In this document: positions 47,881 to 59,780 of the stretch, piece after piece | How the letters are laid out: each line of letters opens with the position of its first letter | Position numbering within the stretch: the stretch's first letter is position 1 | Source: Certhia americana | Taxonomy: Eukaryota > Chordata > Aves > Passeriformes > Certhiidae | NCBI GenBank assembly: GCA_018697195.1 | Contig: JAGMWU010000035.1 | Span: forward strand, 744,001-808,000 | Direction of reading: 5' to 3' | Length of the DNA stretch: 64,000 bases | Notes under the pieces: model-generated | The model's database searches: none | What the model saw: the letters and a program-made list of their open reading frames with translations, nothing else | Told to the model about the DNA's origin: nothing | Position numbers and translations under genes: made by a program

Positions 47881-48534
47881 AGGTGTAAATAAAGCAGCGG
47901 GAGATTGTCAGGTTGTTCTTCCATTTATTCTGTCTCTGCCAGCTGAGTACAGGCACAGAAATGCACTGTTTGTTGGCTTGAGGCCACGAGAGGCTCTTTG
48001 TATATGCATTAGTGGCTCCCTGTGCTGTGGCAGGGTCAAGTCCTACTGTCGATGTGTGCAGGGACAGAATTGCAGTATCTGCTTATGATTAGGATTATGC
48101 AAAGGAGTGCCCCTGATAGCACACTGCTTTGCTGAAAATACCCCTGCATTGCTAAGTTTTATCAGTGTCTGCAAGTAATGCTCTTTGAAACTCTAGATTT
48201 CCCACATGCTGTGTTGCATGTCCCATTTCAGTGGGATACAGGCCTTCTGCACCTTTCCAAGTGCAACGTTCACATGCGTTTTGTGTAAGAGTTAGTATCA
48301 ATTCAGCTGACGATGACACTTTAGGGCATTGGAACTGTGTATGCCTCTACTGCAGAATGTTTGCAGCGATAAGCCAAATTAACTGAATAATGCATTAACT
48401 GAAAAGGAAAACAATTAAGTAAGGCTGCCATAGTTAACAATGTGCAGTTCCTCCTTAACTGCAGATGTTTTAAACCTTTTTCATCTCAGTCTCAAAGCAC
48501 AGAACCTCTTGAACAAGTGCTTCCCTATCCACTT

Positions 48535-48645
48535 TGTACATGAGGAAACTGGAACAACGGAATTTGATGATGTGTACATGATCATGCAGGAAGTGTACAG
48601 TGATCTATCTGGAAATGAAACCTGGGTGGGTTCCTGATCTCTATT
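48535..48645. mobile_element. Possible ancient MIR-type SINE relic
   Basis: The order 'catgaggaaactgg' ... 'aaatgaaacctgggtgggtt' followed by 'cctgatctct' fits the conserved core and downstream part of reverse-oriented MIR, an old amniote SINE, though with many changes. The 65-codon frame 48440-48637 across it is therefore not a gene. Confidence 0.45.
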
Positions 48646-48649
48646 CTTG

Positions 48650-51600
48650 TGCCTTCACTGCCACATTAATTTTTCCATTTGCTGTACAGCTTTATATGGT
48701 AATGGTGGTGTTGCTGTTTTACCCAAGACAGTCTGAGCTGGTGGCCAGATTAGAACAATGGCCATGACAACTGTTTTCTCTTTGATAAAGTACCAAAAGA
48801 ATGCACAGTGCTTGCAAGCAAGCATAAGTGTCAACAAAGAATGCAATGCCCATTCCTTGATTTAGACGTTTCCTTTGTGAATGTTCAGACTTCACAGGAT
48901 GCTACTCCATGGACTTCCACTGTTTTTTCTGAAGTCAGTGAGGCTGCAGCTATATAAGTAAAGTCTGAATTTTGCCTTCTGGTTTCAAAGTAAGCATTTA
49001 ATACTCAAGTAGACATCAGAGTGCATTTTGTGCTGGCTTTTAACTCAATGATATGCAGCACTGCAGTTGAGAAGGCTTTCATTGCAGCTATGTCTCAGCT
49101 TGACTTGTAAGGTTACAAAAGGAATGTCTTGTTCTCGTGCCATATTTGTCTCACTCTTTTTTTTTTTTTTAATTTATTTGCTTTAGAGAACAGAACTAGA
49201 CATAAGCATCTGTTTCTCAATGAGGTTGGGAATTTTGGGGGGCATGTGGGGGTTGTTTCACCCAGTGTTACAGATGGTTTCTTTAAAGAACATAATTGAG
49301 TAACCCAAGGTGATTCAGTGAACTGATCAACCTCCCTGAAAATGTTAAAGTCTACTGGCTCCTTGTCTTTTAAACTTGTCTAGCCACTAAATCATATGGG
49401 CTCCCAAATGAAACAAAACTTTGGGAACTGGAAGTCACTTTTCATACTGTCTAATTGCCATTCTTATGTGGGAAAATTAGTATAAAAATCCTGCCTGGGA
49501 ATGCTACCAAAATTGTTTTAATAATGTTAAACAAAATCTTTACATCAAATAATTTATTATCTGTTGACAGTAATTCACACAGTGTATACAGGAAAAGTTG
49601 AGCATGTTTGACTGGACCAAAGCAGGAGAGTGTGAGGTGATGTAGTATTGATCTGTGCAGCAGAAAACGGATGCTGTTTAAAATAAAGACAACTGTTTCT
49701 GCCAGTATAAAAACAAAGGGAAAGAGTTCCCTCAGGAAAGCATCTTTTCTTGTATAATGATTTTAAAAGACAAATATTTCCAGTTACTCAGAATTTTTCT
49801 TTCCAACTATTATTCAAAGGCTTTCTTCTCTCTATGTTTTTCCCTTTCCCATTCTTTCTGCTCCAGTTTGGAAAGTGTTACGGCAACCATGACAATTTGA
49901 GGCAGTAAGTGTGGAAAGGTTTGTGAGGGAAATCTGTTATTAGACTGATAGAGTGGTAAAAAATGACCATACTTTAAGGCACAGGTGTGATCTGAGGAAA
50001 GATTTGTTTGTTCAGTACCTTATCTGTGTTTGTTACTGCGTCACCTGGTGTAATAACAAAAAAAACCCAAAACCTTGACTTTTATTTTCCATTTGTCTGT
50101 CCAATTTTTCTGTTTTCAACTCTGAAAATAAATGGTGAAAACAAATGGAGGCAAAATATGGAGAAAGTTGAATAGAAAGGGAATGCTAAAACCTTTTTCT
50201 TCCTTATTCGTGGGGTGGGGCTGTTTGCTTTTGGGAGAGGGACAGGACTTCTAACAGCAAAACATTACTTAAAAACAAATGAGAAAATTTTATTGCGTGA
50301 ATAAATTTTGCCTATAAATTTATGTAAGAGAAGACCCATTAACTGAAAATACATACCTCAGTTTAAAGTTGAGCTCACATCTTTGTATCTTTTGAAAAAT
50401 ACCATTATTTTTGCACACCAATTTTTAAAACAAATTATGTCTTTCAGTTATGTGGCTTACAATGTAGTATTAGCGACTGATGTAAAGGTATTTTACCCAC
50501 ATTCCTTCTTATTTCTTTTCACTTTCTTAAAATACAAACTGTTTTATGCAAATGCTTCTCTAAAAAAAAAAAAAAACTCCTGATTTGCTAACATATGGAA
50601 GATAAAGATATATACTCCAATATGGATTGACATAGCTGTTGCATAATCAACCATTCCAGGAAACAATTCTTGCTTGGATAAGTTCTTCCAGAGCAAAAAA
50701 ATCTGTTTACTCCAAAATAATTACCTTTTTCCAAAGTAGAATTGTTCTTCACTGATTAGGTTTTTATGTGCTGAAATAAAATACTTACCTGAGAACAGGT
50801 GGTTCAACCAAATAACCCCTTTAGTTTTTCTGGGGCAGCTCAGGTGTAGGCACACAGTTTGTGGTGATTAGGAATGGGGCTATGGCTGAGCCTCATCCCT
50901 AAGGGGCTACAGCTGTGTAGGACAGGTGAGCAGTGTTGGAGGTAAAGAGACCTGGAATGCTGAGGTGGATGGACTAATCACAGAAGGACAGAGAGGGCAC
51001 ACAGGTGTAATGTATGTAGGATGAATGTTATAAAGGTTGGACAGAAGAGAAGATGTTTGGGACCATTCATGGTCTTAGTTGCTTGTTCGTCTTCACTCAG
51101 GTAAGATGTTGGTATCCCAAGGTTTTTCAAACAAGGGGAAATTATGTAAGTTTTGACAGAAACAAGTACCCACCCAGCTCATTGTATCGTTCCTAACTCA
51201 CTAAGACATGCAGTATGGAATTTCAGCAGAACAGGAATTAGGATATATTTCTCTATAACAAAATGCTATGGTTCAGGTGGAGTTTGCCTGACTTCTTGTT
51301 CAGTAACATTCACGTTCCATTCTCTTCAGCATCATCTTATTTACTCTAGCAACAAACTCAGCTGACGTGTTTGGCTGGTACTGTTCACTTCTGCTCTGAG
51401 TCTTGGCCACTGGAATTTTTAACATTTCCGAAGGGTTTTCCAAGGGTTACAGACTCAGACCCCTTCCTGCTGAACCAGCAGGCCATCATTTCATCCAGAT
51501 ATTAGTCTAATGCTCAGGCAGCAGAGTGGTGACTGAGGGAGACAAATAGTGTCTTCTCCTGCTAGATTAATCACATAATTGTCTGTCAAATTACTCAACT

Positions 51601-54600
51601 TTACTCTGCTGGCACTGGAACTGAGACTGTCTCTGTTCCTGCCAAAGAGTATTCCCCTATCTCTGGCTGTATTTTAAGCTTTTCCAACTTGTGCAGGCTA
51701 TCTCTGCCTATTATTTTTCTGACATCATACATTTTGCTGTCAGTAATCCTGCAACACACAAATAATTTGTTTTTTATGTCTGTAATTTATGCTCTAGAGT
51801 TGAGTAAATTGCTGCACTTCAGACCCAATCCAAGGTCTAATTAAGTCATTGGAAACATTCCAGTTGACTTCACTAGGCTTTACATCAGGCCCATAAGTAG
51901 TACTTGCCTGCCACTGAGTCAGAACTTATAAAAGACAAACAAAGCAGAACACTTTTTTACCATTCTTAGTCAGAAAACACCAAGATAAGAAAAAAAAGTG
52001 AAAAAGAAACATAGTGTAGTTTAAATTGCAACTCTTTCAGCTGATAGTCCTAAGCAGTGCTTCATTCAAATAAAAAAAAATTAAAATACTACTGAAGCAT
52101 CACTGCATTAAAGGATTTTTGAAGAAGTTTCTTTTATTTATTTCTGGGTCTTTTCTTGTATTTTAATTGCCTATTTAGTGGATTCTACATACTAACATGA
52201 GTAAAGCTCTTGTGATTGCTAAGTGTTACTTTTATTTTCAAAGTCTCATTTTATATGTTATGGGAAGCAAAGTGCTGCAGCTAACACCAAATGTGTGACT
52301 TACTTGATGAACAAGAAAAATTTAAAAGGTAAGAAAAACCCACAGTATTTATTATTTCTTCTCTAGAATCCAGGAAGCAGTGTGAGAAATGAGGACTCTT
52401 GCTCCTCCTAACTAGCAAGTGTGCTAGCAATTGTGCAAACTGTTCAACCTGTCTTGAAAATTCAACTTGAAATGTTTAAAAGAAAAAATCCCCACACTGA
52501 TTTTCCTTTTCCCCAGGGGTGCAGCACATTCTGTAAGGTAAACAAGCTGTAGCACTGTGCTGTGGGTGCAGGTGGCTAATTAGTGCTCATCCCTATCTTC
52601 AATCCCAGAGGAAGGGAGCAAACCTTTTAAATCTCTCTATCAAAAATGGATGTAGTCAAGCTTGAAAGGAGGCCATGACAAGCTGACTGTAGAAGCTGTG
52701 TGAACAGTTAATTCAATTAGATCTTTAATGCAAATATCTTTGGAATACAGTTGCATTTGCATATCCCTCTGCTAGGACTTAAGTCAACATTTTTAGTACA
52801 TTTCTCAGCATCCACTGAAATTAAATTAGTGAAAGATTTGTGAAATGTAACTTCATCATCTAGAAAAGAACAGATTAAAATACCATTTATGAACTAAATG
52901 AAAAAGAAGATTAACTGAGTTTCAGGGTGCCAGGGAAGAATCTGAAGAACCTGCCAGAATCCGAAGAGCTGGATTCTCACAATTCTGAACAGGTCATATA
53001 AGGTTAGATTCACAGATTTAATTAGGTATTTAATTTCCTTTGGGCTTCCAATGCAGGTCTTGGTTCTGTGGATGTTTCTCTCAACGGCGCGTCCTCAAAA
53101 AGAAAAAAAAGGGGAGGGGAGGAGGAGAGCTTGTAATGTTGGATCAGCTCTCTGCTCTGGTTTATTATTCAGCTCCACAGACAATTGTAGTAGAACAAAC
53201 AGGGTGTGGGCACAGGCGTGGAAGTGATCAGGGATGAGGAAAGGGGGCTGGAAGCACTTAGCTCTGCCTGTGTGAGATGTGACCTTGGAACCAGAGAGCC
53301 TTATTTCCTCAGGCCTCATTTACACCACAAAGTTTCCAAGCAAAGTTGCCTCGTGTTCCCACATGAACGTGTAAGCTGGCAAAACATAACCCCTGCTCTG
53401 GGTGGAATTTCTGTACCACAGCAGCCCTCAGCCACCAACCACTCTGCTTATGACATAGCAGCAGTGGCATCCAGGAGCTCCTGCCCCAGCTCATCACAAA
53501 CATTTCTTAAACAGTCATTTTTTATATAGGGGTGCATATCTAGCAGGTCTTCTGAGAGGTGATGGCAAAGTGTTCTGGTTATAAAGATAAAGCCTACTGC
53601 TATTTTGTTCCATTATCCTATGGAAGTGAGCCCTTTGCAGTCAGACTGTTTGTTACTGGTAGTACACTGTAATAATCTTTAAATGCTTTCTATCAGGAAA
53701 ATCTTCCATTTAAAGACAACTTATAAATCATAGTTATCAAGTATGAGATACCCAAGTTGTAAAAAAGAGAAAACATTTTCTATTCCATTCACGTCTGGGG
53801 ATGAGAGGGAAAAAAAGCAATTTTCTCTCTGTGAGCAGGTCTCCAGAATTTGGTTTAATTACATTTGGGAGACTTGTCTATTGGTGTTGAAGCACTTCCA
53901 CTGTGTGTTGACTGATACTGCCTTGCTTGGTAACTGTGGACAGGAAAAACAATCTAATACAGAAGCAGAAACACCTGCAGTTAACAGCAGGAAATCCTTG
54001 TGAATGCAACAAGTGCACAAGGTAGATACCATAGCAAAGAAGACAAATCCAGGGTAAATATTTTGTGCTGATTTCCTTAAGGAAGATACTTGCATCAATT
54101 GCACTCTCCTCTGTTTAAGCCAACTACATGTTTCTTTTCTATGAACAGTGACAGTGACATGTGGTTATGCAAACAGGTCCTCACCAGGGAAAGCAGCAGA
54201 ACTGAATAAAGCCTCTTCCTGTTTCTCACCTCAATGTTCGATCAAATGCACTAAATGGAGAGAATGGGTTTTATTTTTAAACCTTTTATTAGTTGTCTGA
54301 AGAACGTCTGCTGCACAAATTGGACGACTGCTTGCATTTTGAAACTGGTATTTTTTTGCTATATCAGTTCAGTTCTAGAAATACTTGCTAAGATTTGCAC
54401 AGGAGCAAAAAGTCCTCACAGTGTCCTTATTTAGAGGAAACTTGAAAAACTAGACCACAACACACAAATGTGTATATGCTAGTAATATAGGCTGGGCTAA
54501 GGCTTTTACAAACTTTTGATGGTAATTCTCATTCTAATGGCAGGTGCTGAAAACTTTGTGGAACAACAGCCTGATTTTATAAGAAAATATGCATAATTTC

Positions 54601-55940
54601 AAAATTAAGAAGGTTTTTGCTCTTGATTTCTCTTCTTACCCTTCTTTATGCAGTGGTATCAGTAAAACACACTACTAGGATAAATTTCATCTCAATCATG
54701 ATGAATGCGGTTCTCTTCTCATCCTTGACTATAACTATATAGACCATTATTATCAAAAACACTGAAAAAACTAAGAAATCTTTTTATATTTCTTCACTGA
54801 CACCATCCTCATCAAAATAGTTATTGCTGAAATCTGAACATAACTTTCCCTGAGATTGTAATTTCTGGCAATTTTGAGTTTAATATTAAAGAGCTCTTTT
54901 ACGCACTGATCAGATTGGCCCTTCGTTTCAACTAAAAACCCTCATTCTGTGATTATATAGATTTAAAAACCTTTTTCTTATAAAATTTCTAAAAATCCTT
55001 TACAAATTACAATAGCTACTGTTGATAGATAAGGGATGTAACACTGTAGAATAACTATTTAATATGAAGAAAAGAGAAATAATGAACAAGCAATTCAGCC
55101 CTGCAGCACTAGCCCTTCTTTACTACTAAATAAATCTTTACATATACTTTCAAATATCACTTCTATCTAGACTCTGCAAAATTTGAAAATAATGTAACTT
55201 TAGACTGGGAAATGTTGTCCCTGTCAGCTGTAGTGAGAATAATGTACAGGAAAAGGTGATGTAATGATCATATCACTTACATTATTCTCTCCCTAATGAA
55301 TAATCTTCCACACTAAAGATGAGCTCACTTACTATTATTGGAGCCACATCTGTAGGCCACAGCACACTGTTAAATGTAGCAGAATATATACAGCAGAGTT
55401 TTGCTGTATAATCTGCCTGTAGCTAACACTTTTCATTAGAATTGCAAAACCATTATATGTACTACATACGGAGTAAATTTTTCTCATGAGGAATCAGACA
55501 GAATCAAAGAAACAAAGCTTTTGTTTGCAGCAGTTTTACTTGGGATCCACGCACTTCCTAAGAACAGCTATGTCTTTCTTTGAAAACTGGTCCCAGACTA
55601 TTATTAGTTTGAAACATCTAAAACATGTGATGGATGTTTTCTGTTCTTATTTCAGCCAGAGCTCACATGATTAATATAGTAGTCTGAGTTTGATTTCAAA
55701 CTAAGGATAGAAAATCTTCTCTATTTCCATTCCTATTCCTATTTGTACTTTCAGTGCAGACAGTCTGTGTGCTCAGTTGTACAACTGTGTAACTGACTTA
55801 TGTAATGTGCTTTCTGTAAATGATGAATCATCTTCTTATTTATACCTGGTAATATGAGTATAGCTGGGAGTCTGTCCTCGTTTTGCATTAATTTGTTTTT
55901 TGGTATGTAAGAAAAGGAACCAGTTATGGAAATAATCCCT
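48650..55940. other. Long AT-rich intergenic stretch
   Basis: About 7 kb with no exon, CR1 or LTR that I recognise. Low-level relics may be present (for example 51825-51895, which resembles a very old amniote repeat). Short open frames such as 53206-53529 are scattered on both strands and fit chance. Confidence 0.55.
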
Positions 55941-56268
55941 TGTTAGGACCTTGGCAGTTTCCTGTAGACCAGACAAGAAACCAATCAGTGGCTAATTTAG
56001 AATATTGACACATTTTTAAACCAATGGAAAGTCAGATGCGCCTTTGTGAACCTACATTTTAAGACAAAAACCAGTGGAATTGCTCTTTCTTTTACAGTCT
56101 GAGTACAGGTGACAGGCCAGGCTGGATGGGCTCTCCCAGGAGGCCACTGAGCCCATCCTGGCCAGGCCAAGCCCTGCTTCGGCCTGGCTGCCACCTGGAG
56201 GAGACCACATTGATATGGGGAACTTATAACTGAACTTAAACAGGCTATAGTTACTGTATAATCAAGTG

Positions 56269-56751
56269 TGTTAAGAACAGGTAAATAACAGGATTTTGCC
56301 TGTTGTTTAAGACTGATAGGCAGAGGATAGTGCTTGAGGGACTGGTAGGGACTGGATCCGTAGTTTGGTCTATGGCCAAATACCAAGGGAGTCTGTGCAA
56401 AGGAACGGATTCATCCAAAGGACAGCTGAGGGAGAGGAAGACTGCTTCATCCCGTGACCCCAGTGACCGCAGCCCATACCCCTGCCCACAGTACCAAAGG
56501 ACAGAGTGCAAGCGCAGAACATTTAAAAGCTGATTAGCATAAGAAGCGAGAGTGGGGGGATAGGTTATGAATATGTATAGGTGATGTTGAAACCTTTAAC
56601 ATATGTATGACCTTAAGCAAATATAAACAGAGTCTGTTCTGTTTGGTGTGCATGTCTGTGGAGGAGAGATCCCCCATGCACCCAGCACTGATAAATGTAC
56701 CTGCTTCACATCCCTCCAGATTGTGGAGACTTTTTTCCCCGAATGTCAACA
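56269..56751 (+). mobile_element. Endogenous-retrovirus LTR, sense
   Basis: The 3' portion (about 56640-56751) reads as the R-U5 part of an avian retroviral LTR: '...ctgtggaggagagatccccc atgcacccagc ... cctgcttcacatccctccag ... tgtcaaca', closing in CA at 56751. A TGTTAAG at 56269 is a possible 5' end, but the left boundary is uncertain and could lie further left (a TGTTAGG occurs at 55941). No open retroviral gene accompanies it. Confidence 0.6.
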
Positions 56752-57258
56752 AGACCCTCTGCAGGCCCTGGTGAGATATTAACTCTTTCAGTGCACAGAT
56801 GAGACCTGCAGAGCTGGATCCTCTCCAGAGTGAGAGAGAAAAGGACAGACTGAAGACATGTAGAGGACAACATGGAGACACCAAAGTCACTAAGAAAGAG
56901 TCAAACCCCAGGTGGAAGGATTCTGAGAAGATGCCTTACTTTTAGGCTGAAATTCTCTTGTAAGCCATGGTGATGGACTATGATATACTTGAATATCCCC
57001 TTTAAGTCATGGAAAAAGTATAGGGAGGTGGAATGTTCAAATTGTAGACCTGAGCAAAGGCATCCATGCTGAGTAACCAGATGTTGAAGTAGCTGTGATC
57101 CCATGAGAAGCTTGAACAGAGAGAGATGAGAGTGATCAAGGCCCTTTGCCCCAAAAGAAGAAGAGAACCTCTGTTCCCAGAGATGTAGATGATCTTAGAG
57201 ATAGATGAAGAGAGCCTTTGTTTTAGAACTGCTCAAACTGATGCCTTCTGGAAGCTGA

Positions 57259-57683
57259 TGTGGCACTGAGACTAGACAAAGCAGTAGGTATTAATTAAAA
57301 GGTCTCAATGGGCACACTTGGGCAGCACAAGAGCCCGGCCAGGCCACACCCAAGATGCACCCAAAATGGTCACAAAATGGACAACTGATCACAAGGTCTC
57401 ACACTTTTATAAGTTCTGGTCCATTAGTTAATTATCCAATTATAGCTTCAGGTTATGAAGCTCCGTCCTCCTTGTTTTTTCCTTCTCACTTCACTGTTGT
57501 TTTTGTTCTTGGGCCTGAAATTTGTATCGGTTGCCCTTGGTACCAAGCTAGAAAAGGAATTGTTATGTCTATCTACTCTGTGAAGAGAAGGAAACCTAAT
57601 AGGAAACCCACACTAAGACAGCACAGTATCTAAAAAATAGAAAAGCTAAAACTTTAGGCATCAATCCTTAAAATAGTACCCCA
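57259..57683 (-). mobile_element. Nested LTR, inserted in reverse
   Basis: A 425-base element bounded by imperfect inverted termini (TGTGGCACT at 57259, AGTACCCCA at 57683). It is flanked by the same 7 bases, AAGCTGA, at 57252-57258 and 57685-57691, with one extra base on the right. On the minus strand it has TATAAAA (57411-57405), giving promoter orientation. It carries no viral genes. It splits the older ERV sequence that surrounds it. The short frame 57355-57633 across it is not a gene. Confidence 0.65.
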
Positions 57684-58096
57684 TAAGCTGACATGGCCCA
57701 GAAACGCAGCTGTGGGAAAGCTGTGAAAGATGGGAGGGAATTCACGATTGCAGATTTGCACGCTGCTGCTATTCATGGAAATTGAAGCCATGAGAGAATG
57801 GTTTTCTTGTGAAGTCTCCATAGCATGGCAAGAGATGCTCCTGTCCCTAAGTGAACTGAAGAAAGACTATTCTAGAGATGGAAGACTGACTGAGAATCCC
57901 GAGTGTTGTTTCTGACATTGTCAGTGGGAAAGAAAAGAGGATGTAAGGGGAGAAGTATGCTGAAGGCTTTATTCTGAGTCTTATTATTCTTTTAGTTCTG
58001 TTAGTAAAGTTTTTCTATATACCCTTTAAAGTTTGAACCTGCTTTGCTCTTCTCCTAATCCTATCTCACAGCAGAAAATAGACCCACCACATAAAC

Positions 58097-58114
58097 TGGT
58101 GCATTGGCCGGGAA
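58097..58114 (+). other. Retroviral primer-binding site, tRNA-Gly type
   Basis: The 18 bases TGGTGCATTGGCCGGGAA complement the remembered 3' end of vertebrate tRNA-Gly(GCC) including CCA. It lies 5 bases after a plausible LTR terminus, so it marks where reverse transcription of the ancestral element was primed. Confidence 0.65.
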
Positions 58115-59309
58115 ATCTCAAATTGGCAAACCAAAACTACTACATGAATTTGGTGTTTCTGCCCAGTTTTGAACTGAAACCTCCACAGAATGTATTTGGA
58201 ACTCAAGAAATAACACATTTAGAGCCACTGAGTAATGTAATTCAGTATTACAAATATCTTGAATATACAAGCTTTCATTACTATTAATGAAGCAAGAATG
58301 GACAGGGAAGAATATAGTGTGTGGAGAAAATCTAAAATAAATGCTGTCTCCCATAGAATAGGCACATTCCCTTATGCTGTTCTCTGCATACATCTAATCC
58401 AATAATTGTACTGGGCTGGAAGGAATACAAGGAACATTTTAGGGTCCAGTTCAGGAAAGGGTTAAGCATGTGCTTAAAATGACGTGTGTTTTCTATGTGT
58501 CTTGCTGAGTGCAGTACTAGGAGCAGAAGATAGACAGATTCCCTTTTTTGTGGTAGCAGTGTGTGTCTGTGGGAGCAGTATTTCTATGGATAATAGTAAA
58601 TTTCTCATTTAAGTAGGAATAAAGTTTTCTGATTTAAGTCAATTTTTGTAAAAATTTTTGAACTAAAAATATATCAAGGATTTTAAAGGAAACTTGAAAT
58701 CCACTCCTCTTCTAAATATGGTCCTAACACTGGGATCTTCCCCCTTAGCCAAACCACCTGTCATCACAAATCCCAAACGAGACTTATACGTGTGTGCCCC
58801 CACGTACATAGGCAGTAGCTACACAGTAGTTTCAGATTTGAGAAGTTTACCTCCAGGGTTAGTGATGGCCCCCCTCAGGCTCCCCCACACTGACACTGAT
58901 GTCCCCATTCTCACAATAACTGACCCATCTTCAGGCCACCTTGACTCCTTTGTAGTACTCAGGCTCCTGATGTCCCCTCACAGAATGAGCCAGTGTCCCC
59001 TGTCTGTGCTGGTGAAGTGCGTGAGTTGCTGGCTTGATCTGTGGCCCAGATGTGCAGCAGTTCTGTGGAGAGCTCTTCCCAGGTGACTCCTGCTGAAAGC
59101 TGGAGCAGCTTGTCACATTTGTGCTGAGGTCTGCAGCAGCCTCAGGACTTGCTCAGCTGGACTGTGCTAACAGAAAAGTTCCTGGTTTGGATTCAGCCTA
59201 GGAGGTACCATAGCTCCTTGAGCATTGCCTGTCATCTATCCTGTGGTTATCTGTGGGAATGAAGCATGAGCAAGTGACATTAAGTGGAAGCTGGTCCACT
59301 CACAGTGAG
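58115..59309. other. Intergenic DNA after the ERV fragment
   Basis: The first ~50 bases may still be ERV leader. The rest shows no gene. Around 58430-58490 there is wording (ggtccagttcaggaaag, aagcatgtgcttaaa) typical of a very old amniote repeat. The 130-codon frame at 58694-59086 has no recognisable product. Confidence 0.45.
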
Positions 59310-59780
59310 GAAGATAGAGGAGCAGGCCCAGAGAAGGGCAACAGAGCTGGGGAAGGGTCTGGAGCACAGGTCTGATGAGGAACAGCTGGGGGAGCTGGGG
59401 GTGTTTAGCCTGGAGAAAAGGAGGCTCAGGGATGACCTTTTTACTTTCTACAAGTGCCTGAGAAGAGTTTAGAACTATGTGGGAGTTGGCCTCTTCTCCC
59501 AAGTAACAAGCAACAAGACTGCCTCAGGCTGTGCCAGAGGAGGCTGAAATTGGACTTCGGGAAAAATTTCTTCCCCAGAATGGTGATGGCAGTGGTTCCA
59601 AGCAGTGGAACAGGCTGCCCAGGAAAGTAGTTGAAGTGTCCCTGGAAATGTTCAAAAAACATATAGTTGTGCCACTTAGGGTCATGGTTTAGTGGTGGAC
59701 TTGGCAGTGCCAGCTGAACAGTGGAATCAATGAACTTAGAGGCCTTTTCCAGCATTATCAATTCTGTGATTCTATAATCT
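59310..59780 (+). mobile_element. CR1 LINE 3' fragment, sense
   Basis: About 470 bases: 'caggcccagagaagggcaac', 'gctgggggtgtttagcctgg', 'caggctgcccaggaaagtag' and the terminal 'caattctgtgattctata'. It is 5'-truncated, and the same CR1 part read antisense at 1-300 starts from the equivalent region. Confidence 0.92.

Larger units (their letters stand above)
56752..58114 (+). mobile_element. ERV fragment with LTR end and primer-binding site, interrupted
   Basis: This sequence reads through 56752-57258 and resumes at about 57684, after an inserted second LTR. The right part resembles the 3' half of an avian ERVL-like LTR, ending around CCACA (58091). Five bases later, TGGTGCATTGGCCGGGAA (58097-58114) is an 18-base complement of the 3' end of tRNA-Gly(GCC) plus CCA, the position and form of a retroviral primer-binding site. 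No gag or pol reading frame follows, so the element is truncated just inside its 5' end. Exact left boundary and family are inferred from memory. Confidence 0.6.

Noticed and set aside
58694..59086. A 130-codon plus-strand frame
   Set aside because: No recognisable domain, no splice or promoter context, and no echo of a known protein.
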